Origin: Emcibacter sp.
GTDB lineage: Bacteria > Pseudomonadota > Alphaproteobacteria > Sphingomonadales > Emcibacteraceae
DNA: 44,815 nucleotides
Direction of reading: 5' to 3'
NCBI GenBank assembly: GCA_016764855.1
Contig: JAESRB010000006.1
Coordinates: forward strand, 1-44,815
A model generated the notes under the pieces. The model worked only from the letters and a program-made list of their open reading frames with translations, was not told the origin of the DNA and ran no database searches. Below are positions 18,269 through 25,902 of the stretch, one piece after another. Position 1 is the first letter of the stretch. Each line of letters opens with the position of its first letter. The position numbers and the translations under genes were made by a program.

Positions 18269-18892
18269 ATGTTTGATCAGCCAAATGAGATATGCGTACC
18301 GGAAGTTAGTAACGATGGTGAAAAACGGGTTCCAGGGCGAGGGAGTTCTTTTAAAAAGATCCGTAAATTGCGAAAAAAGATTCGTCTTGAACGGCAGCTT
18401 GGGGAAAGAAAAGGATTAGGCCATAAAAAACTGACTCTTTCCGGAATGGAAAAAGATTCTAGCGGCCCAACAAAGCAAACCGTCGCCAAATTAACCCCGG
18501 ACCCCCTCATATTGTTCAGAAAGAAAAATATCCTGAATGACGAGCAAATATGGGCATTTGAGCAGATTAAACGGGCCGTGCAAATTATTACCGATGGCAC
18601 ACAGATCCGGACGTCCCGCTTTAATGCTGTGGTGGTGCAGAGCAGCAGATCAGCGCCACAATATGAGAGTGAGTATGAGGTCAGGGTTAAAGAGCACTAT
18701 ACAAATTGGATAGACCGTATGACTTATGAGCGTCAGAAGGCCGGACCGGTGCTGGATATCATCATTGATGAAATGTCTTTAACGGCTGTTGACCGTAAAT
18801 GGGGTAAGCGAAAAGGTTGGGCTCGTGATCTTCTACGGACCTCATTAGACCTTTATGGTGTTTTTTCTTCAGCAAACGATAGGTATAAATAG
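18269..18892 (+). CDS. Unknown protein, first gene of the lysis cassette
   Basis: 207 aa. The N-terminal third is strongly basic and probably disordered (FKKIRKLRKKIRLERQLGER). The C-terminal two thirds are helical, with YTNWIDRMTYERQKAGPVLD, IIDEMSLTAVDRKWGKRKGW and ARDLLRTSLDLYG. That last part reminds me of the DUF6456-type domain of alphaproteobacterial phage/GTA-associated regulators, a resemblance from memory only. A nucleic-acid-binding or antiterminator-like role is possible. The start at 18269 is supported by TAGGGAG seven bases upstream; an in-frame ATG at 18212 would fall inside the operator-like palindrome and is rejected. The stop lies 4 bp before the endolysin start, so they are co-transcribed. 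Confidence 0.75.
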   Translation: MFDQPNEICVPEVSNDGEKRVPGRGSSFKKIRKLRKKIRLERQLGERKGLGHKKLTLSGMEKDSSGPTKQTVAKLTPDPLILFRKKNILNDEQIWAFEQIKRAVQIITDGTQIRTSRFNAVVVQSSRSAPQYESEYEVRVKEHYTNWIDRMTYERQKAGPVLDIIIDEMSLTAVDRKWGKRKGWARDLLRTSLDLYGVFSSANDRYK

Positions 18893-18896
18893 GAAT

Positions 18897-19349
18897 ATGG
18901 AACATCCGCTATTAACAGCACATTTTAAATTAACGGAATTGACCCGCAGCAGCATTGCTCTGCGTCACGGTATAGGCAATGACCCAGGCCCGGAAGAGGT
19001 TGTGAATCTGACCCGGCTAGCACAGCATATATTGGAACCGGTCCGACAGAATTTCGCGCTCGCCTTCAGTCCGTCCAGTGGTTTCCGGTCCCATCAGGTG
19101 AATAAGCTGGCCGGATCGAATGGTAACTCACAGCATGTTACCGGCCATGCGGTGGATTTTGAAATCCCGACGATTCCTAATCGGATCTTAGCCCATTGGA
19201 TCAAGGATAATCTTGTTTTCGATCAGCTGATTCTGGAATTTCACCAGGAAGAGGACTCCAGCAGCGGCTGGATACATTGTTCCTATAATCAAAATAAGAA
19301 TAGAAAGGCGTGTTTGATCTTTAACGGCACGGAATACAGGGTATTTTAA
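18897..19349 (+). CDS. M15-family peptidase, phage/GTA-type endolysin
   Basis: 150 aa D-Ala-D-Ala carboxypeptidase-like zinc peptidase (M15_3 type) that would cut peptidoglycan cross-links. The zinc motif SQHVTGHAVDFE supplies His and Asp ligands. The second His is in the GWIHCSY segment, and the FDQLILEFH segment precedes it, as in phage enzymes. There is no signal peptide, so export would depend on the holin encoded next. The frame is open upstream to 18855 inside the preceding gene, but MEHPLLTAHFKLTELTRS is the normal N-terminus for the family. The stop is one base before the holin start. Confidence 0.9.
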   Translation: MEHPLLTAHFKLTELTRSSIALRHGIGNDPGPEEVVNLTRLAQHILEPVRQNFALAFSPSSGFRSHQVNKLAGSNGNSQHVTGHAVDFEIPTIPNRILAHWIKDNLVFDQLILEFHQEEDSSSGWIHCSYNQNKNRKACLIFNGTEYRVF

Positions 19350-19350
19350 C

Positions 19351-19761
19351 ATGGGATTTTTATCAAAAATATTCGGCGGGCCAGCCATTGACGCGGTATC
19401 TGCGGTGGGCAATGTGGTTGATCAGCTTTTTACCAGTGACGAAGAACGGGCACAGGCCGCCCTTCTGATGGCAAAGCTTCGGCAGAAGCCACAACTTTTA
19501 CAGGCGGAAATTAATCGGGTGGAGGCCGCGCACCGTTCTTTGTTTGTGGCGGGTTGGCGGCCTTTCATTGGGTGGGTTTGTGGCGTAGGTTTTCTGTGGG
19601 CGTTCTTGCTACACCCTTTGTTTGAATGGGTTGTGGTTTTGCAGGGGTTGGATATTGTAGCCCCCAAAATCGTCACGGATAATATGATGGAGCTGGTTTT
19701 GGCCTTGTTGGGGCTTGGTACCTTGCGCAGCGTTGAAAAAATATCCGGCCGCAGCAAATAA
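19351..19761 (+). CDS. GTA-type 3TM holin
   Basis: 136 aa. An N-terminal amphipathic helix (SDEERAQAALLMAKLRQKPQ) leads to EINRVEAAHRSLFVAGWRPF and then IGWVCGVGFLWAFLLHPLFEW. This is the signature of the three-transmembrane holin family seen in alphaproteobacterial gene-transfer agents and phages (Pfam GTA_holin_3TM). Hydrophobic segments lie at about residues 68-92, 95-105 (weak) and 112-128. It would form the membrane lesion that releases the preceding M15 endolysin. The start follows the endolysin stop by one base, which indicates coupling. No capsid, tail or terminase genes are nearby. Confidence 0.88.
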   Translation: MGFLSKIFGGPAIDAVSAVGNVVDQLFTSDEERAQAALLMAKLRQKPQLLQAEINRVEAAHRSLFVAGWRPFIGWVCGVGFLWAFLLHPLFEWVVVLQGLDIVAPKIVTDNMMELVLALLGLGTLRSVEKISGRSK

Positions 19762-19874
19762 AACCCATAAAACAATTAAAACGGGAGGGAGTGAAACGTA
19801 ACTTTAGTGTTGCAATGGCTCCCTTAATGGGGGAAACTCTGCCTTAATGCTTATTTATATAAGGGGCGTAAGTC

Positions 19875-20576
19875 ATGAAGAAATTTTTTATTGCGGTTAC
19901 GGTTTTTCTTGTCATCCTTGTGGGGGTGATTATTTACGGTGCGTCACAATCCGGTAAAATTATTCGTGATGCGGTTCTGCATTATGCGCCGTCTGCGACG
20001 GGAACGGCTGTCTCTCTTGATACGGTTAAGGTCGCCTTTTTGGGCGGGGACGCGGGATTACGCAATCTTATAGTTGGCAATCCGAAAGGCTTTAAATCAG
20101 ACTATGCGTTTAAGATTGGTAATATCGCGGTAAAGATTGATATGAATTCCCTGCTGGGGGATGTCATTCATATTGAGGAAGTACGTATTGAGGGTGCGGA
20201 CCTGATCTATGAAATTGGCACCAAGGGCAATAACATCAGCAAGATCCAGAAAAATATTGAAGCCTATACAAAAAAAATCGGGCTGGATACTTCTGAGTCT
20301 GATACCGAAGCGCGGTTTATCATCGATAACATTTATATCACCGGAACCAAAGTAAAGCTGTCGTCTGATCTGTTGGGCGGTAAGGGCGCAGGACTGACGC
20401 TGCCGGATATTCACCTGAAAAACATCGGGACAGAAGATAAAGCCGCCACAGCAGGTGAAGTGGGTGCCACAATCTTTGGCGCTGTGAATAGGGGTTTAAG
20501 TAAAGTGGTCAGCAAAGATATGATGAATAAGGCCGTGAAGGGCGTGACAGACAAAATCGGTAATATCTTTAAATAA
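19875..20576 (+). CDS. AsmA-like / DUF748-like membrane-anchored protein
   Basis: 233 aa. One N-terminal membrane anchor (about residues 4-24) is followed by a periplasmic beta-rich part. GTAVSLDTVKVAFLGGDAGLRNLIVGNPKGF and IHIEEVRIEGADLIYE are the pattern of AsmA-family N-terminal repeats, where strands alternate with N-P-x-G-F turns. It is much shorter than true AsmA/TamB proteins and lacks a C-terminal domain. A role in envelope lipid homeostasis is inferred from the fold. GGGG shortly before the ATG may serve as Shine-Dalgarno. It lies 113 bp after the holin and may or may not share its promoter. Confidence 0.7.
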   Translation: MKKFFIAVTVFLVILVGVIIYGASQSGKIIRDAVLHYAPSATGTAVSLDTVKVAFLGGDAGLRNLIVGNPKGFKSDYAFKIGNIAVKIDMNSLLGDVIHIEEVRIEGADLIYEIGTKGNNISKIQKNIEAYTKKIGLDTSESDTEARFIIDNIYITGTKVKLSSDLLGGKGAGLTLPDIHLKNIGTEDKAATAGEVGATIFGAVNRGLSKVVSKDMMNKAVKGVTDKIGNIFK

Positions 20577-20590
20577 CCGGACCCTAAGAA

Positions 20591-20633
20591 GAGGTCGTAT
20601 CTTTTCCGACCTCATCGACCTCATCGACCTCAC
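20591..20633 (+). repeat. Hairpin merging into a 9-bp tandem repeat
   Basis: GAGGTCG (20591-20597) pairs with CGACCTC (20607-20613). The second arm begins three tandem copies of CGACCTCAT (20607-20615, 20616-20624, and 20625-20633 with a final C). Any of the three copies could pair with the first arm. It lies 14 bp after the AsmA-like gene and could act in 3'-end formation, though no T-run follows. Confidence 0.6.
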
Positions 20634-20722
20634 CCTCATCGAAAAACCATGCAGGAACAGACGTTGATCTATGACGTGGTGGATAAGTTAAGGTTGGATA
20701 TTTAAATCCGGGTTTGAGGGGT

Positions 20723-21328
20723 TTATTGCTTCCAATGAGTTTCTAAGAATGAATATGCTTCATAGGATCCTGCTGCAAAAAATAAGTAACAAACTATAAT
20801 AAGGGTTATGGAAATACCTTGGAATATGGCACCTAATTTTTTAGGGTCTTCATCCGAAAAAAATAGTTGGCTTGAAAATGTTGTGCCTGTTGCTATTGCA
20901 GTAAAAAGAATTCCAAGACAAAATAGTAGCATTGAATTTGACAGGCTGGTTGCAATAGATTTGGATATGGAAGCGTCCCAGATTTTCCCCATAAAAGCAA
21001 GCAAAGCGATAGCTGCGCCGCCGTTAATTATCATGCTGGATTTTAATGCCGATTGGCTAGCGATTACACCTGCTTTAAATGAAGCAAGGTTAGCAGACAT
21101 TTGGTTATTTGTATGGGCAATATTTCTATCATTTTCTGCTATAAATTTGGCTAGTGAAATTTCATGATCTCTGGTTTGATAATGAAGGTCGGTATCTACA
21201 TCTTTATCAAACAAAGAGAGGTAATTTTTCAGTGCATTAATTGAAACAGTTGAGCTTCCTTGATCTTTTGCTTGCTTAAGAGCTTCTTGGATATCTTTTA
21301 TTACATCTTTTGCGGTTGTCAAAAACAC
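20723..21328 (-). CDS. Uncharacterised membrane protein, soluble N-terminus plus three TM helices
   Basis: 201 aa. The N-terminal ~90 residues are helical and charged (DIQEALKQAKDQGSS, RDHEISLAKFIAENDRNIAHT). Hydrophobic spans follow at about 100-116 (IINGGAAIALLAFMG), 131-152 (LLFCLGILFTAIATGT) and 172-192 (ISITLIIVCYLFFAAGS). The N-G-G-A-x-x-A-L-L-A-F-x-G motif recurs in a widespread family of hypothetical membrane proteins often found in accessory regions; no function is known to me. Codon use is AT-rich compared with the metabolic genes here, consistent with transfer. The gene stands alone on the minus strand. Confidence 0.75.
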   Translation of the reverse strand: MFLTTAKDVIKDIQEALKQAKDQGSSTVSINALKNYLSLFDKDVDTDLHYQTRDHEISLAKFIAENDRNIAHTNNQMSANLASFKAGVIASQSALKSSMIINGGAAIALLAFMGKIWDASISKSIATSLSNSMLLFCLGILFTAIATGTTFSSQLFFSDEDPKKLGAIFQGISITLIIVCYLFFAAGSYEAYSFLETHWKQ

Positions 21329-21437
21329 TTCCTTTAAGAAAATTAATGAGTTTACTTGAACGATAGTTATTCAACTAAAAATATCAAATCAAGGTGTATT
21401 TACAAGTGAAATATAAGAATTATGTGCCATCCCTCAT

Positions 21438-21465
21438 CGTCATTCCCGCCTACGCGGGAATGACG
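21438..21465. repeat. REP-like repeat copy D, perfect palindrome
   Basis: Twelve-base arms CGTCATTCCCGC and GCGGGAATGACG surround CTAC. It shares the CGTCATTCC / GGAATGACG ends with copies A-C near 13.3-14.6 kb and is the only perfect stem. It lies in the gap between two minus-strand genes. Confidence 0.9.
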
Positions 21466-21524
21466 GTTCTGGGGACGTCGGGTAAGGTAAGGGCCATCAG
21501 AGATGATCGGTCGTGAGCAACGTT

Positions 21525-21585
21525 GGCAAAGCAGAAAAATAGGTGGTGATCCTGCTTTTCGCCCAGCTTTGCCTGCTATTTTTCT
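21525..21585 (-). other. Interleaved inverted repeats (pseudoknot-like)
   Basis: GGCAAAGC (21525-21532) is complementary to GCTTTGCC (21566-21573), and AGAAAAATAG (21533-21542) to CTATTTTTCT (21576-21585). The two pairs are interleaved rather than nested, the arrangement of an H-type pseudoknot. It starts 10 bp past the stop of the minus-strand gene at 21596, so it would be at the 3' end of that transcript. Confidence 0.5.
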
Positions 21586-21595
21586 ACGGTGTTCC

Positions 21596-21994
21596 TTAGT
21601 CTGATTTAGGCAATTGTTGGGCTTGGATTTTCTTGATTTGTTTGCTCCAATTTCTTGAATGCATAACGCCCCAAATCACTATTTTTTCAGAACTTTTTGT
21701 GCATTCATGGGCTTCTGCGGTTTGTTTGGCGGCTTTTTGGATCATGAAGAGTATTTTTGGGGGTTTGACTTCTTTCGCCATGGCAATATTGACCACGGCG
21801 ACATTCTGCATGAATTCGACCGCCAGCGGGGTGGCGAGAAACCCGCATTTTTTGTTTAAATACCATGCACCGGCGACTTTTCCATAATCCTCAAGCGCCG
21901 CCCCCATGAGCTTTTCCGGGCTGGGTGTTTGTGCGGAAACCGATAGGGGTGATAAGAAGAGCATCACGATAGCAAGGATGTTTTTCATATTCAA
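21596..21994 (-). CDS. Small secreted protein of unknown function
   Basis: 132 aa (130 if the second Met is used). A clear signal peptide (MKNILAIVMLFLSPLSVSAQ) predicts a mature periplasmic protein of about 110 residues. It is helical and contains two Cys (KKCGF and HECTK) that could form a disulfide. I do not recognise the family. It is divergent from the SUV3-like helicase across a 174-bp AT-rich gap and has the interleaved repeat structure directly downstream. Confidence 0.65.
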   Translation of the reverse strand: MNMKNILAIVMLFLSPLSVSAQTPSPEKLMGAALEDYGKVAGAWYLNKKCGFLATPLAVEFMQNVAVVNIAMAKEVKPPKILFMIQKAAKQTAEAHECTKSSEKIVIWGVMHSRNWSKQIKKIQAQQLPKSD

Positions 21995-22168
21995 AGTCCG
22001 TCTTTATTTCCGGTTAAAGGTAATATATTCAAGTCTATAGCTTATATTTAATTATCCAAATTAAATAGGGGAATTTTTCATTTTTCGGGAAGGTTAATTT
22101 CCCGCGATTTTGGCTTATGACCGTATTTCTCCCATGACCTTTTGGCTCATATATGCTAATGCCTTGCC

Positions 22169-25100
22169 ATGAGTAATCGTGGATTAAAAAATATATCCAA
22201 TCGAGCAGTACAAAGCTCCAGCCGGGTTAGGGCGATTTTGGGGCCGACCAATACGGGCAAAACCCATTTGGCGGTGGAGCGTATGCTCGGCCATGCAACG
22301 GGGATGATCGGCTTGCCGCTGCGCCTGTTGGCACGGGAAGTCTATGACCGGATCGTGGCATCACCGCAAAATCCGGGGGGCAAGAATAGTGTCGCCTTGA
22401 TCACGGGGGAGGAAAAAATCATTCCCCGAAATCCCCGCTGGTGGGTCTGTACTGTGGAAAGCATGCCGATTGAGAAAACCGTGGCGTTTTTGGCCGTGGA
22501 TGAAATCCAGTTGGCGGCGGATGAGACACGGGGGCATGTCTTTACCGATCGGCTGATGCGCGCACGGGGAACAGAGGAAACCATGTTTCTCGGGTCAGAG
22601 ATCATCGGGCCGCTCATTCGCCGTTTCATACCGGACGTGGAATTTGTCACCCGTCCGCGCTTTTCAGAATTGATCTATACCGATCCGAAAAAACTCAGCC
22701 GTCTGCACCGCCGTACCGCCTTGGTGACTTTCTCGGCCAATAATGTTTACGGCTATGCGGAAATGTTGCGCCGGGCCAAGGGTGGGGCCGCGGTGGTGAT
22801 GGGTAGTCTAAGCCCTCGGACACGTAATAAGCAGGTCGAGCTGTATCAAAATGGTGATGTGGATTTTCTGGTGGCGACGGACGCCATCGGCATGGGCTTG
22901 AATATGGATATCGACCATGTGTGTTTCGCCGCGACCGCCAAATTTGACGGTCGGCGCATGCGGTCATTAATGCCGTCAGAGGTGGCGCAGATCGCTGGTC
23001 GGGCCGGACGCTATATGAATAATGGTACTTTTGGCTGCTTATTGGATGGTAACGATATGCAGTCGGGTCTGAGCGATGAAATGATTTATGCGGTGGAAAA
23101 TCATGAATTTGCACCACTCGTGGTTTTGCAATGGCGTAACAGCGCGTTGGATTACGGTCATCCGAGCGCACTGATTCGGTCCTTGGAGGTCGCTTCGGAC
23201 CGAAAAGGACTCACCCGCTGTCAAGAAAACATAGATTTGACGTCATTGCGTCAATTGATAAATATGGCCGATATTCGACCGCTTTTGGGCGGGCCAGCGG
23301 GCCTGAAAAGCCTGTGGGAAGTCTGTCAGATTCCCGATTTTCCAAAGGTATCTGACGAAGAACATATTCGGCTTATATCGCAGATTTATCGGCAGACTTC
23401 TGCGGGTAACGGCGTGTTGGACCCGGACTGGTTAAGGGCACAAATTACCCCACTTGACAAGGTGAAGGGAGAGGTGGATACATTGTCCGCCCGCATTGCG
23501 AATATTCGGACCTGGACCTATATTTCTCATCGGTCATTATGGTTCGATGATGCAAAATATTGGCAGGAATTGACAAGAGATATTGAAGATCGCCTGTCAG
23601 ATGCGCTACATGAACGGTTGACACATCGCTTTGTGGACCGGAGAATATCGGTTTTGATGAGAGAATTACGCCAAAAGGGAAGTTTAATGGCCAATATTGA
23701 TGACGATGGCAGTATATATGTAGAAGGCCATTTTATCGGCAGTCTTGAAGGATTCCAGTTTAAAGAGGATCCTGCTGCTTATGGTGAGGACAGTAAAATA
23801 CTCCGGGCAGCCGCAGATAAGGTTCTGGGTGAAGAGATAAAAAACAAAGCCACTGAATTGGCGCAGGCAGAAGATGGCGAATTGAGTTTGATCCTGGGCG
23901 ACCCCATGGTGCGCTCTACCATCAACTGGCGCGGCATCGTCATTGCCCGCGTGGAAAAAGGCAGTACGGCCCTGACACCGAAAGTGGTCGTGATACCGAC
24001 CCCGGTGTTGCAGGGTGATGTTCTGGCGACTGTTCAGGTGCGTGTGGATCGCTGGCTGGCCAATCATCTGGGTGAAATTCTGGCCCCGCTCTTTGCCTTG
24101 CAAGAGGCTGTGAACGGTGCCAAGGATGCCGGGGGCAAGGATATCATCGATGGCATGGCCCGTGGTATTGCTTTTCAGATGTTAGAGAAGCTGGGCACCA
24201 TTCCCCGTCGTATGATCGCCCGTGATTTTCGCGGCGTAGAACGGGAAGGCCGTTTCCAGATGAAGCAGCTGGGCATTTGGCTCGGTTCTGCCAGTCTTTA
24301 TATTCCAAGTCTTTTGAAACCAGCTCCGGCCGGATTGCGGTTGTTCCTCTGGGCGTTATTTAATGACATGGAACGTCTGCCGGAAGTTCCGGTGGCGGGT
24401 CTATGTACCATTGCCATTGATCAAAATGCGCCGCGTATATTTTACGAAGTATCCGGTTACCGGGTGGTGGGTAAGAATGCTGTACGGCTTGATATGCTGG
24501 AACGGTTGGCCAATGCGGCTCGTGAAACATCTTTGAAAGGCCCGTTTCCTACGGACCCTGATCTGATGAGCCTTGTGGGAACCAGTGGCGATGATTTTGT
24601 AGAGATCATGGCGTATCTTGGTTATGTACAAAAAGAATATAGCCCGGAAGATGCGGCGAAAATCGCTGAGACCCGCGCAGAGAAAGTTGCTGCCGCCGAA
24701 GCTGCTAAACCAGTAGATACCGCTGAAACGAAAGTGGAAGATGGGTCTGAGGTAAAATCTGAGGAGAAATCCGAGCCAAAACCTCTAGAAACGCCTGAAG
24801 CACAGCCTGAAACCAAACCTGAAGCACAGGTTGCAGTACAGGCAGAAGTACAGGTTGAAGACAAGGCAGAAGTGCCGTCTGAAGATAAGGCTGAGGTTGA
24901 AGAAAAGTCTGAAGTGAAACCTGTCGAAACTGCGGATGTAAAAGCCGAAGAAAAGCCTGCAGAAACAGAGATAGAAAAATCGGCTGAAGCGGTTGATCCT
25001 GTGGTGCCTGAAAAGATATTATTATTCAGCCATCAGCCTTACCAGAAACCAACACAGCGAGGTCCTAAAAAACCTTACGGGGCCGAGGCAAAAGGACAAG

Positions 25101-25255
25101 CTAAATTCTCTCAGAATAAAAAGACATTTTCCAAAGGTTCCAAAGGCGGCGGTAATAAAGGTAAAAGACCGGGCCGCAAGGCCCCTGTGGCAGATCCTCA
25201 TAGTCCTTTTGCCGCATTGGCCGGTTTGAAGGAACAGTTGACCTCAAAGAAATAA
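22169..25255 (+). CDS. SUV3-type DExH RNA helicase with acidic and basic C-terminal tails
   Basis: 1028 aa, related to mitochondrial SUV3 (an RNA helicase of the degradosome). Walker A GPTNTGKTH is near residues 25-33 and motif II is DEIQ (about 111-114). The helicase C-terminal lobe includes ATDAIGMGLNMDIDHVCF and QIAGRAGRY. The middle carries the alphaproteobacteria-type extension, including IDGMARGIAFQMLEKLG. From about residue 830 an imperfectly repetitive tail rich in Glu, Lys, Ala, Val and Pro (units such as EVKSEEKSEPKP) runs for about 120 residues. A basic Gly/Lys-rich segment and the terminal motif DPHSPFAALAGLKEQL follow. A role in RNA turnover is inferred from the family. The S4-domain gene starts 8 bp later. 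Confidence 0.9.
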   Translation: MSNRGLKNISNRAVQSSSRVRAILGPTNTGKTHLAVERMLGHATGMIGLPLRLLAREVYDRIVASPQNPGGKNSVALITGEEKIIPRNPRWWVCTVESMPIEKTVAFLAVDEIQLAADETRGHVFTDRLMRARGTEETMFLGSEIIGPLIRRFIPDVEFVTRPRFSELIYTDPKKLSRLHRRTALVTFSANNVYGYAEMLRRAKGGAAVVMGSLSPRTRNKQVELYQNGDVDFLVATDAIGMGLNMDIDHVCFAATAKFDGRRMRSLMPSEVAQIAGRAGRYMNNGTFGCLLDGNDMQSGLSDEMIYAVENHEFAPLVVLQWRNSALDYGHPSALIRSLEVASDRKGLTRCQENIDLTSLRQLINMADIRPLLGGPAGLKSLWEVCQIPDFPKVSDEEHIRLISQIYRQTSAGNGVLDPDWLRAQITPLDKVKGEVDTLSARIANIRTWTYISHRSLWFDDAKYWQELTRDIEDRLSDALHERLTHRFVDRRISVLMRELRQKGSLMANIDDDGSIYVEGHFIGSLEGFQFKEDPAAYGEDSKILRAAADKVLGEEIKNKATELAQAEDGELSLILGDPMVRSTINWRGIVIARVEKGSTALTPKVVVIPTPVLQGDVLATVQVRVDRWLANHLGEILAPLFALQEAVNGAKDAGGKDIIDGMARGIAFQMLEKLGTIPRRMIARDFRGVEREGRFQMKQLGIWLGSASLYIPSLLKPAPAGLRLFLWALFNDMERLPEVPVAGLCTIAIDQNAPRIFYEVSGYRVVGKNAVRLDMLERLANAARETSLKGPFPTDPDLMSLVGTSGDDFVEIMAYLGYVQKEYSPEDAAKIAETRAEKVAAAEAAKPVDTAETKVEDGSEVKSEEKSEPKPLETPEAQPETKPEAQVAVQAEVQVEDKAEVPSEDKAEVEEKSEVKPVETADVKAEEKPAETEIEKSAEAVDPVVPEKILLFSHQPYQKPTQRGPKKPYGAEAKGQAKFSQNKKTFSKGSKGGGNKGKRPGRKAPVADPHSPFAALAGLKEQLTSKK

Positions 25256-25263
25256 TTTTTTAA

Positions 25264-25704
25264 ATGGTGCATCAGATGGCAAATAGTGGGAAATCTGAGG
25301 ATCAAAGGCCAGAAAGTCAAAGGCCAGAGAATCAAAGAATAGATATTTGGCTCTGGCATGCCCGCTTTTTTAAAACCCGCTCTTTGTCGACAAAGCTTTG
25401 TCGGGCGGGGAAGGTGCGGTTGAATGGTCAGAAAATTACCAAGGCAAAGACTCCGGTCGTTGCCGGGGATGTACTGACCTTTCCGCAGGCGAATAGAGTT
25501 CGTATAGCCAAAATTCTCGGGTTTAATATCCGTCGTGGCCCGGCATCGGAAGCAGAGGCACTTTACGAGGATTTGACGCCGCCTGCTGAAGAAGTGGAAA
25601 AAATTGAGAAATCAAAAGTTGCCCGCCGGGACCGGGGCGCAGGTCGGCCGACAAAAACGGAACGGCGGGCCACGGATAGGTTGAGAAATCTCTTCCCGGA
25701 TTAA
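25264..25704 (+). CDS. hslR: S4-domain RNA-binding protein (Hsp15-like)
   Basis: 146 aa. The S4 domain occupies about residues 25-85: RIDIWLWHARFFKTRSLSTK, LCRAGKVRLNGQKITKAKTP and VVAGDVLTF. E. coli Hsp15 rescues stalled 50S subunits carrying peptidyl-tRNA; the same role is plausible. The C-terminus is basic (RRDRGAGRPTKTERRATDR), typical of the alphaproteobacterial form. An alternative ATG at 25276 (MANSGKSE) exists; neither has a strong Shine-Dalgarno. It sits 8 bp behind the helicase gene, so the two form an RNA-handling operon. Confidence 0.9.
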   Translation: MVHQMANSGKSEDQRPESQRPENQRIDIWLWHARFFKTRSLSTKLCRAGKVRLNGQKITKAKTPVVAGDVLTFPQANRVRIAKILGFNIRRGPASEAEALYEDLTPPAEEVEKIEKSKVARRDRGAGRPTKTERRATDRLRNLFPD

Positions 25705-25802
25705 TTCTTGTGCTTAAACTCTATTTTCGAAGTCTGTATTTAAACTTTAAGGTTTTACGAGGGGCTTGTGTCAGAGACGCAGGTGAGGAGCTGTTAATCT
25801 CC

Positions 25803-25840
25803 TAAAAGAGATAATTTTATCTATTGTTCAATCTCTTTTA
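25803..25840. other. 10-bp inverted repeat downstream of the S4 gene
   Basis: TAAAAGAGAT (25803-25812) and ATCTCTTTTA (25831-25840) match perfectly around an 18-nt loop. It lies about 100 bp after the S4 gene and 63 bp before the protease. It may be a weak terminator or an operator; no long T-run follows. Confidence 0.4.
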
Positions 25841-25902
25841 AAGTCCTTATTCTATGCTGGGATTCCAATGGTTATAGGACGGATTAATTCACGGGATACA
25901 GG

